Positions 54,938 through 64,000 of a DNA stretch of 64,000 bases are shown here, piece after piece. The notes beneath the pieces were generated by a model. The model saw only the letters and a program-made list of their open reading frames with translations, did no database searches and was not told the DNA's origin. A program made the position numbers and the translations under genes. Origin of the DNA: Fallopia convolvulus (taxonomy: Eukaryota; Streptophyta; Magnoliopsida; Caryophyllales; Polygonaceae); assembly GCA_964016875.1 (NCBI GenBank), contig OZ024730.1:38696795-38760794 (forward strand), given 5' to 3'. Position 1 is the first letter of the stretch. The number at the start of each line of letters is the position of its first letter.

Positions 54938-54999
54938 ATTGGCACCCAATTTGGGGCCTTAGCCAAAGAAACGTCGTCAAGAACCGTAAGCTTTACCCG

Positions 55000-56600
55000 C
55001 GCAAGATAGATTGCATTCATGATACTTGCAGCCAAGTCGATGACTCTGAAAACCACGAGATTAACCAAGGAGTCGACGACCACCAGACTGAGAATGGGAT
55101 AGAAAGGGATGAGCACAATTCTGGGGATGGAAATGGCAATCCTACCACATCCTCACCAGCAGAACAAGGAGGAACAACTGAATCCGATAAAATCGCTGAA
55201 CTCCGTGCATCTATGCTTACTCTTCAAAAAGATTTGGAGAATCAGAAGAATGCTCATGCTAAATTCACTGAGATATACGAAAGACAAATAGAAACTTTAA
55301 CTAATGAACGAAATCTACTTCAATCTTAGGTTTAGTCAGTGACGAATCGTCAACGTGTTAATGGAGCAATGGATGGCGTCACCCGACAACTAGACATGGA
55401 TGATCTGAGTCTCTTAACCTCAGCTGACGTAAGACCAGTAACTGGTTATCAGGTACTGGTAATTCACTAAGGGCCGTCAGAGAGGATGTTGAGGTTACCC
55501 AATTACGAGAACGCCTTAAAGCCCTGGAGGACCGAATTACACAGGTCCCAAGGGCCCCACAACCAATGGAGGTGGAAAGAAGGGATGGATATATTGATTC
55601 TCCCTTCGTACCCGCTATCACAAGGGACGACATCTCTCGGAAATATCATGTCCTCGATGTACCCAAGTACAAAGGGGTCACGGATCCAAACCAACACATA
55701 GCCGCGTTTAAGCAAGCTATGAATATTAGTACAATTCCCTTTGATATGAAGGAAATTGTCATGTCGCGTTGGTTGGGACACACATTATCTGGTCCCGCAC
55801 TTAATTGGCATTCTCATTTACCCCTTTGGAGTATTTCATCTTTTGTTGAGTTAGTTGACAAGTTCAAGATAAGATTCCCAAGTAGTCGACACGCTAAGAA
55901 GCACTCTAGCGACTTATATCTCATGGTCCAAAAGACCGGTGAATTCTTGAAAACTTTTCTAAACAAGTACAATGAGGAATTGGTCACCATAGAAGGATGC
56001 ATTTTCGCTACAGCTGTGGAAGCGTTCCGAAGAGGCATTTTGACATCTAACCATGATCTTTATCGTGAGTTGACTAAATATCCTTGCTCGAATTTTGATG
56101 AGGTGTAGGTAAAGGCGTTGGAACACGTGCAATTAGAAGAAGATGACCTCTTTGCCATCAAAACCGCTAGTCCTCATAGGCCAAAACGCCGACAAGGGCG
56201 AAGGGAAACTAGATATGTTCCATACCATAGTCCATCCCCTACCAAACCAACGATAAACACAGCGTTCGCTAGGTCGAACGAGCAATATGAAGACCCAAGG
56301 CTACCTCCAAAGTTATACTACAATTTCCGAATAGAAGCGACGGAGGTTGTACGAACTCTTAATGACATGGGGGATATCGTCAAGTAGCCGAGAAAGAGCA
56401 AGACAACTTCACATCAAAAAGATAAATCTAGATGGTGTGATTTTCACTTTGATCATGGCCATAGGACAGGCGAATGTATCACACTAAGGAAAGAGGTAAG
56501 TGAGTTGTTACGCAGGGGTACCTCAAGGATATTATATCAGAAAGAGCAAGGGAGCAACCAGAACGCAACAAGGGAAAAATCAGTCCACTACCACCTCCCA
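55000..56600 (+). pseudogene. gag: Element D gag
   Basis: A coiled-coil N-terminal part at 55170-55320 (ASMLTLQKDLENQKNAHAKF, TEIYERQIETLTNERNLLQS, then TAG) leads to the gag core at 55566-56108 (NQHIAAFKQAMNISTIPF, LNWHSHLPLWSISSFVELVD, KTGEFLKTFLNKYNEELVT). A stop at 56106 is followed by VKALEHVQLEEDDLFAIKTA and the zinc motif WCDFHFDHGHRTGEC at about 56434-56478. Broken by several stops and shifts. Confidence 0.83.
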
Positions 56601-56611
56601 AGCACACGGGA

Positions 56612-57340
56612 GTGATCAATGTCATCACTGGGGGATCCGAGGTCTGTGGTGTAACCTATTATGCAGCCAAGAGGATTGCAAGGAGTACCCGGAGAGAGGA
56701 TCCCATAATTTCTGTTCGAAAGGGTCATCACGTGATGCCCATTACCTTCGACGACATCGAAGAAGAGGAAGTTCATCGTGATTGCTTAATCATTTCCTTA
56801 ACAATAGCAAACTTTCTTGTTAAACGAGTTTTGACTGACAATGGAAGTTCTACTAATTTGCTTATGTTGGATGCCTTGTACAGCTTAGGTTTGGACGATA
56901 TTGTCAAGAAGTCTACGACTTTGGTGGGCTTCAGTAGAGAATCACGTAACACACTTATCAGGTGAAATTTCAAATACTTGATTGCCCATCACCTTTTAAT
57001 GCTATATTAGGCAGTCCCTAGATCTATGGGATGAAGGCTATTCCTTCGACCTATCATCAATGTGTGAAGTTCTCTTAACCATGGGGAATACAAAAAATTA
57101 AGGGAAACCGAAGATAGCAAGGGAGTGTTATTCTATAACCATGAGGGCAACAACTTCGAAAACTCAGCAGATTGAGGCAGAAAAGAAGTAGTCGGAATAG
57201 TAATTAAAGGACTGTAAGGCTCCAACTTATTACGTGAAGCCGGAGACACCAGAACTCAAAGAGGTTGTCCTCGATCCACTTGATCCGTCCAGGAAAATCA
57301 AGGTAGGGGCAGATCTGAAACCAACTTTACGAGAGTAATT
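56612..57340 (+). pseudogene. Element D protease
   Basis: VITGGSEVCGVTYYAAKRIA, then KRVLTDNGSSTNLLMLDALY. The active site Asp-Thr-Gly-Ser-Ser has become Asp-Asn-Gly-Ser-Ser. The frame ends at 56965 and the following protease-RT linker is full of stops. Confidence 0.78.
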
Positions 57341-58560
57341 AGTTGAGTTCCTACGGTCCTACAGTGATTGCTTCGCCTGATCAAATGAAGACATGGTGGG
57401 AATTGATCCCAACGTGATCACACACGCACTCAACGTTAATCAAAAAGTTCCACCAGTCAAACAGAAAAAGCGTAAGTTTGCACCCGAACGAAATCAGGTA
57501 ATAAATGATGAGGTAAAAATCACTACTCGAATCTGGAAAAATTAGGGAAGTAAAATATCCCGATTGGTTAGCAAATGTGGTTGTCGTTAAAAAGAAAAAC
57601 GGGAAGTAGCGTGTTTGCGTCGACTTCACTGATTTAATTAAGGCATGTCCCAAATATTCATTCTCGTTGCCTCATATTGACGCAATGGTGGATGCGACGG
57701 TGGGACATGACCTTTTAACTTTCATGGACGCGTTAAGCGGATACCATCAAATAATGATGCACCCTGACGACCAAGAAAAAACCGCATTTGTAACACATCA
57801 AGGGACCTATTGGTACAAGATTATGCCTTTCGGATAAAAAAACACAGGTGCTACTTATCAGAGATTAGTTAATAAGATGTTTCAGGAAAAACTTGGGGAT
57901 ACAATGGAAGTATACATCGACGACATGTTACTCAAATCCTTGAAGGAGAAAGATCACATCCGGCATTTGGAGGATGCATTCCAGATTCTACGGAGTTATC
58001 GAATGACGTTAAACCCGACCAAGTGCTCCTTTGGAGTAACGTCAGGCAAATTCTTGGGTTACGTAGTGACGCAGAGAGGAATTGAAGCAAGTCCGGACCA
58101 GATCAAGGCGATAATGGAGTTATAATCACCAAGATGCGTCAAAAACATCCAAAAGTTGACAGGACGAGTAGTAGCACTCAACCGGTTCATATCCAGGTCA
58201 TCAAACAAGAACAAGTTATATTACGACATCTTGAAGAAAAACAAGTCATTCGAGTGGAGAGAGGCAAATGAAGAGGCTTTCAAAGAGTTGAAGGAATATT
58301 TATCCCAATCACAGATACTATCCCAACCCAAGCAAGGAGATATGTTGTATGTCTACATAACAGTCACAGAAGCAACCGTAAGCATCGTCTTGATTAAAGA
58401 AGAAGACGGGAACCAGTTACCCATTTACTATGTAAGTAAAACCCTGCTTGATGCGGAGACCAGGTATTCACCCGTTGAAAAACTCGTACGATCTTTGGTA
58501 ATGGCTTCTATCAAGTTACGTCCTTATTTGAAAGTCATTCTATTATTGTAAGGACTAACT
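57341..58560 (+). pseudogene. Element D reverse transcriptase and RNase H
   Basis: Degenerate start (NEDMVGIDPNVITHALNVN, VKQKKRKFAPERN), stops and shifts through the palm, then YIDDMLLKSLKEKDHIRHLE and LGYVVTQRGIEASPDQIKAI with an intact catalytic Asp pair. TAA at 58123. RNase H reads MTGRVVALNRFISRSSNKNK, VYITVTEATVSIVLIKEEDG and AETRYSPVEKLVRSLVMASI. Confidence 0.85.
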
Positions 58561-58577
58561 TTCCAATGTAGAGTGTT

Positions 58578-59165
58578 ATGTCGAAACAGGAACTATCAGG
58601 TCGCTTGAAGAGGTGGTTAATTCACCTCAACGGGTATGATATCACTTACGAGACACGAACAACAATGAAGTCTCAAGCTTTGGCGGATTTTGTGTCTGAC
58701 TTCACTCCTACCCTGCCAGAAGAAGAAAGTCAAGAAATATTACAGGTGGAAAGATCGTTGAGCAATGGAAAATGGTTGATGCACATCGATGGAGCCTCGA
58801 ATCAAGTAGGCGTAGGTTTGGGGTAGTCCTGAAGTCTCCACAGGGGGATAGGATAGCCTAAGCTATTCGATGCACGTTAAAAGCTACTAACAATGAAGCA
58901 GAATACGAGGCACTCATCACATGATTAATTATCGCCAAGGAATTGAATATGCAAGAAATCGAGGTAATATGTGATTCGTTACTTATTGTCAATCAAGTCA
59001 CAAATTCGTATGTTGTTAGAGATTCAAAAATGAAGGCGTACTTGGAGAAAGTTCAAAAAATGATCAAGGGCTTTAAGCACTTAGAGATAAAGTAAGTGCC
59101 TCGAGATGCTAACGCGCAAGATGACACCTTAGCAAATCTCGGATCTACAATTGACCCATGAGAGT
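58578..59165 (+). pseudogene. Element D archaeal-type RNase H
   Basis: GRLKRWLIHLNGYDITYETR joins the two RNase H domains. KWLMHIDGASNQVGVGLG has the catalytic Asp, then a one-base shift. The rest (TNNEAEYEALI, IEVICDSLLIVNQV, RDANAQDDTLANLGS) is readable across frames. Confidence 0.8.
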
Positions 59166-59170
59166 ATGCC

Positions 59171-60487
59171 ATGATACCATTTGTAGACCTAGATGCACCT
59201 TCTATAACGAAAGAAGCAGACGTGTTCGAGGTTCGGGATTCTAATGCAACTACTTCATGTGTAACACCTTATCTATGGTGGCTACAAGATAAAATTCTAC
59301 CAGAGGACACAGAGGAAGCTCGGCGACTCAAGGTAAAAGCTTTTACTTTTGCTATTAAGGATAACGTCTTGTTCAAGTGGATGTATTCAGGATTATATGC
59401 ACGGCGCGTGAGAGAAGAAGAAGTACAAAAGGTGTTATAGGATATACATGATGGGGAATACGGAAACCACACTGGGGGTCGTAATTTGGCAAAGAAAGCA
59501 AGCAACATGAGATACTATTGGCCCACCATGAACAAAGATGCAGTTGAGTTTGCTCGAAAGTGTGATGCGTGCCAGCGTTACAGACCAATTCGACATTAAC
59601 CACCGGAGTTATTGTACACTATCACTTCCCCTTGGCCATTCATGAAGTGGGGAATGGACATTGTGGGAAAACTCTCTCCATCTTCGGGACAACGTGTTTA
59701 CATATTATCCATGACCGACTACTTCTTAAGTAGATCGAAGCCGAAGCTTTCAAGGAAGTAAAAGACACGCAGGTCATCTCCTTCATTAAGAGAAACATCC
59801 TCAGCAGATCTGGGGGAACCATCAACCATAGTGTGTGACAACGGATCTCAATTCATCAGCGAAAAAACAAGATCTTTTTGCCAACAGTACAACATTCAGT
59901 TAGTGATGTCTACTCCGCGTTACCCTCAGGCTAATGGTCAAGTGGAAGCAAGCAACAAGGTGATCATGAACAACCTGAATAAACGCCTTAAGGAAGCTAA
60001 AGGAAGATGTGCCGATGAGTTACCCTTTATTCTTTGGTCAGACCGAGCGACTCCTAAGACCTCTACTGGGCATACACCTTTCTCATTAGTGTACGGGGGT
60101 GCGAAGCCGTGTTACCAGTCGAGATAGCTCTGCCCACAATCCGATATGGTCTTACTATTGAAGAGTCAAATCTAGCCAACTTTTTCCATCATCTAGATAC
60201 AGTTGATGAGTTACGAGATTAAGCATCAGTTGGTATGGCGGCATACAGGCAAGGGGTAGCTTGGAGTTACAACAAACACGTCAAAGCAAAGGTGTTTCAA
60301 GTAGATGATTGGGTACCAAGAAAGATTTTCCAAAATACCCAAGAACTGAATGCTGGCAAACTTACAGCTAATTGGGAAGGACCCTATCAGATCACGAAAT
60401 TCGTCGGGTAGGGAGCTTACGAGTTGATCTCCCACGACGAGAATATAGTCCCAAGGAGCTGGAACGCAACAGATTTAAAACTCTAAC
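59171..60487 (+). pseudogene. Element D integrase
   Basis: The zinc domain (HDGEYGNHTGGRNLAKKA...ARKCDACQRY) is followed by GMDIVGKLSPSSGQRVYIL, MTDYFLS, CDNGSQFISEKTRSFCQQ and NGQVEASNKVIMNNLNKRLK with the catalytic Glu retained. FSLVYGGAK is followed by a frameshift, then TANWEGPYQITKFVG, a stop, and VPRSWNATDLKL near 60470. It ends at about 60487. Confidence 0.85.
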
Positions 60488-61095
60488 ACTTCTGAGGAAA
60501 ACAAGTCGCGACAAGGCATTGATTCATTACTCGATCTTGCTTATCAAATTCGTTTATATCATTTCATGCACACGGAACAACAATAACTATAACCAACAAG
60601 GGACGCCTTGTGATGTTACATGCCAAAACATAGGCCCTCGCCTTACAATCAGGCTACAATGTGCACGCAACGACTAGTCACGAGATGCAAGAGACGAGAG
60701 CACATGTTAACGACTCTAGAGCAAGAGGAGTCTAACACAACATAGATACTTGTATAATCAGTTCAAATTTTTGTTAATAAAACATGAGTACTTTACATCT
60801 TTAAGTTCAATCCTATTACACATATCACTCTCTCTTAGCTTCTTTTACAAAAGTGCTATTACAACATAACTTGGTCAAACATGAGTGACAATCTTCTCTC
60901 CAAACGCGTTGATCTTCATCCAGCGAACGCGGCCTTCAAAACCTGCATCACGTGCAAAATAGATAGACAAACAGAATACCATACAAATACAAAACAACAT
61001 TCACTAAAAGCCCATAAAAGCATAATGCTAAGGGTTAGAATAATTGTTCACACAAACGGCCCTATACCGGGGGTACCAAAAACTTAGAAATTCAG
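60488..61095 (+). other. Element D 3' non-coding interval
   Basis: A frame at 60372-60677 starts as the integrase tail in another frame and has no motif. Nothing else is supported before the antisense tail. Confidence 0.4.
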
Positions 61096-61338
61096 AAACA
61101 GGAGTAATAAAGTTATTCCTTAGAAAAATCTTCGGAAGCCTTCAAATTCTCCGCAAGCTCCACCTGGGCTACATTCTTGGCAACCTGAGCAATGTCGTCT
61201 ACCAGCGAGGATTTTTTGGTTGCGACCACTTCATCAGAGAAAAAACTCTCAAATTGCTCTCTCACTTTCACGAGATCCCATGAGGTATGCTTTCCTGCGG
61301 CGAACTCCTCTATCGTCTCGACACGAGCCTTGCATGAC
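61096..61338 (-). pseudogene. Element D antisense gene, 3' terminal piece
   Basis: The minus strand reads ARVETIEEFAAGKHTSWDLV, then KVREQFESFFSDEVVATKKS and VAQVELAENLKASEDFSKE before a stop. The RVETI..FAAG.H..WDL block is the same as in the last exon of the A and B antisense genes. The gene is cut at 61338 by the hAT element. Confidence 0.72.
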
Positions 61339-61489
61339 TAGACCTGGACCCGGTTCCGCCGGAACCGACGGGTTCGGTTCCCAGCAAGGTTCCGGTTCTG
61401 GTTCCTCCCCCCGGAACCGGTGAACCAGCGGTTCCAGAACCGCCGGTTTGAACCGCCGATTCCCCTCTAACGACTATATTTTGACCGGA

Positions 61490-61680
61490 TTACAAAACTG
61501 CGACTGCGGCTTCAAGGCCGCGATCGCAGTTTACCATCCCGCGACCGCGGCCTAAGACCCCCGCGGTCGCGGTTATTTCAACAGAATGGTTCTTTTTTGG
61601 CCAAAATCAAAACCGCGACCGCGGGTCTCAGGCCGCGATTGCGACCCTCAAGACGCGGTCGCGGTTTTGCTTTAAAAGCC
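61490..61680. repeat. Subterminal GC-rich repeats of the hAT element
   Basis: The motif (aa)CCGCGACCGCGG / GCGGTCGCGGTT recurs about seven times in both orientations, separated by AT-rich spacers, followed by three copies of 'aacggcta'. Clusters of short subterminal repeats are the known transposase-binding sites of hAT elements. The high CpG content in otherwise AT-rich DNA suggests the insertion is not ancient. Confidence 0.6.
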
Positions 61681-61977
61681 AACGGCTAGTTTTTAACGGC
61701 TAGTTTTCAACGGCTATTTCATAATTCCAATGAGTAGTTGATAAATTTCTTCTATAAATGCCCACTACATGATCTCATTCCCACCCACACTACCAACCTT
61801 TCTCTCTCTCTCAATCTCTCAAGTTTACAAAGCTCTCTCAAATCTCAATTCTCAATCGTTCAATCTAAACTAGTTTTTACAATTGTTTTCATAATTGTTC
61901 TTTCAAGGTTCATTATCTTCTTAATTACATATTTCTTTACCACACTTTGTTTTCTTGTTTAGTCACAATTTAAAAAA

Positions 61978-63427
61978 ATGGAAGGATTTCTTAACATTGA
62001 TCAAATTTTTGGCTCACAAGATAGTGCTTCAAATGTAGAATTTGTACCCCCTATTAACTTGGCGGAATTTTCGAATCTCAATGTGGTACAACAGGGATCG
62101 TCCACTCCCAGTGAAAATGAGGGAGTGGATAATGGATCCGAGGCGACCGAGGGTGAGGCTCCAATCCTTAAATCCGACATATTTACAAAACATTTTCGTA
62201 AGGGAGCTTATGAGGCATCTACCAAGAAATTTCAAGTTCATTGTAACTATTGTACTAAGCATTACACATGGGTATCGGGATCGGGCTATGGAACATTGTC
62301 AAAGCACATGAAGAGAGCACACCCCTACAAGTTAGGCATGATGCAAGGACAATCCCAACTCTCCGGGTTTGCAACTTCTTCTTCCCTTAATCCTCATCAT
62401 AACCCTCATTTATTTGCCTATAACCATAATGATAGCATGTATGCCTTCTCCGAGTCTATTTGTGTTGATTACTTATCATTTAGTTTTGCCGAAAAGTTAG
62501 GATTTAACAATTGGATGACTAATCATGTACAACCCGCTTATAAACCGACTACTAGGAAGTCGATAAAAAAGAATGTGATGAAAGCATATAAAACTCGCAA
62601 AATGGCATTGGTGAGTTTTTTTGCTCAAAATGATATTAAAGTTTCAATTTGTAGTGATATTTGGAGTGATCATTGGCAAAATCATTCATACATGGGCTTA
62701 ACATGTCATTTTCTTGATGATCATTTCAATGTGCAAAAACGTGTTTTTGGCTTATAGAGTATTTGATTTTTCTCATACCACTTTAATGATTAGTAACATT
62801 ATTCGTACTATTTTGGAAGAGTATAGACTACTTCATCGAGTTTTTTCTATCTCGTTTGACAATGCATCTAACAACACCGCTTCAATCCGAGAATTGGTTC
62901 CGCATTGTCAACCAATTCTTGGAGCGAAGTATTTTCATGTAAGATGTGTTTGCCATATTTTAAACCTTTGTGTCAAAGATGGTTTAAATGTTATGTCGGG
63001 TTTAATTGCTCCTATTAGATATGTTGTTAGTCGTATGTGGGCTAGCCCCCAACCGCCCAAGATTGGACGGCGTTTTGTAGTCAAAAAGGTGTTCTACCCT
63101 GAACATTTCCAAAAGATGTTTGCCATCGTTGGAACTCCACTTATAAACTACTTCATGCATGCATGCCTTACAAAGATCTTTTGACTTCTTTTGCGTCCAT
63201 ATATTTTCTCGACAATCCTATTATTTCTCAAGTATGGGATTATTGTTATAGAATCTTAGAAGTTATGAAAATATTTCATGATGCAACATTAAGTTTTAGT
63301 CATGTTTATAAACCTTGTGCTCATTTGTTTTGTTTTGAAGCATTGAATGTGGCGGGCGGTTTTTGTGAGGGGCGTAAATTCAATGAACTTTATGGTGCAA
63401 TTGATGCTATGAAAGTGAAATGGTTGC
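61978..63427 (+). pseudogene. hAT transposase, BED-finger type, frameshifted and truncated
   Basis: The first frame (61978-62757, 259 codons) carries a BED zinc finger: CNYCTKHYTWVSGSGYGTLS then KHMKRAH (CX2C and HX4H). The hAT core start SVSICSDIWSD-like VSICSDIWSDHWQNHSYMGL has the first catalytic Asp region. A shift near 62750 leads to FSISFDNASNNTASIRELVP (second Asp block) and HVRCVCHILNLCVKDGLNVM. A further shift at about 63130 (RWNSTYK.LHACMPYKDLL in another frame) leads to 63163-63427. The C-terminal dimerisation domain is absent because of the LTR insertion. Inactive. Confidence 0.85.
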
Positions 63428-64000
63428 TGATGTCGCACTTTTTAGTCAGTTTGCATGGGTAGTTTTCTAGTTAGGATTGAGTCTTTTCTAAGTTTAATGT
63501 GTTGTTTTGAGTCGTTTTTATGGATTTTCGTATTATCTTAAGATATGGAGTCTACATAAGTATGTTTAATGTTTTGTAGGTCTTTGAAGCGTTGAGGAGG
63601 AGATATTTAGGTTTTTAAAGCTTTCTAGGAGGTGGTGCTAGGTGTTGTTTGGTGGTGATGTTGAGAGAAGAGCAAGAGTCAATGCATGTGAAGATTTGAT
63701 GATTTAAGAGTGAAGGTTTCAAGGTTTAAGTGTTTGAAGAAGGAGCTAAAGGACGTCTTAAAAGGCCAAGAGCGATTGAAGAAGGAACAATGAAGGAAAG
63801 CCAAGCAGTGGAGCAAGTTTTGAGCAAGAAATGAGGAAGTTATGTGCAGCCAGAGGGTCGGTGACGACCCAACCATGGTCGGTGACGACCCACTCCGAGT
63901 GTTGCCGAATTATTGCTTGCGCCTTAAGTTTGGTTTAGTAATTGTTTTATCTATGGGCCTTTTTAAGATAGATTTTAGTTTCCATATAAATTTATTTCTA
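63428..64000 (+). mobile_element. Athila-like LTR, runs off the window
   Basis: It begins TGATGTCGCAC and shows the same layout as element F's LTR: 'agtttgcatggg' near the start, 'gtctacataagtatgtttaatgttttgtaggtcttt' (compare 48708-48740), and near the end 'gggtcggtgacgaccc' palindromes followed by 'gggcctttttaaga'. It interrupts the hAT transposase frame. It is diverged from F, so it is a related but separate element. A minus frame at 63679-63876 has no motif. Confidence 0.6.

Larger units (their letters stand above)
54387..61338 (+). mobile_element. Element D: Tat-lineage retrotransposon, 3' end cut by a hAT element
   Basis: The 5' LTR is followed by a degraded primer site, then gag, protease, RT, RNase H, archaeal-type RNase H, integrase and the tail of the antisense gene on the minus strand. 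It is a more distant relative of A, B and C. The sequence stops being Tat-like at 61338 where a hAT terminus begins. Its remaining antisense exons and 3' LTR are not in the window. Heavily mutated: dozens of stops. Confidence 0.87.
61339..63427 (+). mobile_element. hAT transposon (RICESLEEPER/Ac-like), 5' end and transposase part
   Basis: The left terminus TAGACCTGGACCCGGTTCC is followed by an accggaacc-rich block and then GC-rich subterminal repeats (61490-61680), a leader, and a broken transposase reading frame. The 3' end is missing: an Athila-like LTR interrupts it at 63428. The 8 bases before it (tgcatgac) would be the TSD, but the other end lies outside the window. Confidence 0.78.

Overview
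This is a stretch of plant nuclear DNA, most likely from a eudicot. It is dominated by transposable elements. Supporting observations are GT-AG introns, Ty1/copia and several Ty3/gypsy lineages (Athila-like, Tat/Ogre-like with a second, archaeal-type RNase H, and a Tekay-like LTR), L1-type LINE pieces with the plant zf-RVT module, hAT and MULE-type DNA transposons, and Helitron-like ends. No rRNA, tRNA, CRISPR or bacterial-style operon was seen.

Layout. 1-4.8 kb: a decayed gypsy 3' end and LTR piece, then an intron-bearing pseudogene of the M3-family oligopeptidase A (1436-2440), then gene-poor sequence ending in a Helitron-like 3' terminus. 4787-10798: a complete but coding-dead Ty1/copia element with 5-bp target site duplication (TSD) TCAAA. 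10.8-18.7 kb: a cluster of non-autonomous DNA elements, three with clear TSDs (9, 10 and 8 bp), and a minus-strand LINE remnant. 18.8-20.9 kb: a copia LTR remnant and the 3' part of a LINE. 21166-21499: the only apparently intact host gene, a two-exon gene for a 72-residue conserved-looking plant protein.

22.1-46.56 kb: three Tat-lineage retrotransposons nested inside one another. Element C (22.1-25.77 and 41.71-46.56 kb) is split by element A (25768-41711), which is itself split by element B (about 30622-40215). All are on the + strand. In each of them, and in a fourth relative (D), the 3' part carries a gene on the opposite strand. In B this antisense gene can be read as four exons joined by three GT-AG introns that keep one frame of about 556 codons, broken only by TGG-to-TAG changes and a lost ATG. 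This is the most interesting system in the window: a spliced, reverse-oriented accessory gene with a hydrophobic/gypsy-type-transposon-like N-terminal half and a coiled-coil C-terminal half.

46.6-48.6 kb: unassigned coding-like sequence, a degenerate short-period repeat, a hAT-like MITE and a minus-strand gypsy RNase H fragment. 48.6-54.4 kb: an Athila-like element (F) whose LTR is split by a Tekay-like LTR unit with 5-bp TSD TCACG, and whose pol has been deleted. 54387-61338: Tat-like element D inserted into F, cut at its 3' end by a hAT transposon (61339-63427) with GC-rich subterminal repeats. That transposon is cut in turn by the LTR of another Athila-like element running off the window.

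Nearly all coding sequence belongs to elements broken by C-to-T/G-to-A stops, frameshifts and deletions. I rebuilt no functional element sequences. Functional calls rest on recognisable motifs and family knowledge; no database search was run.
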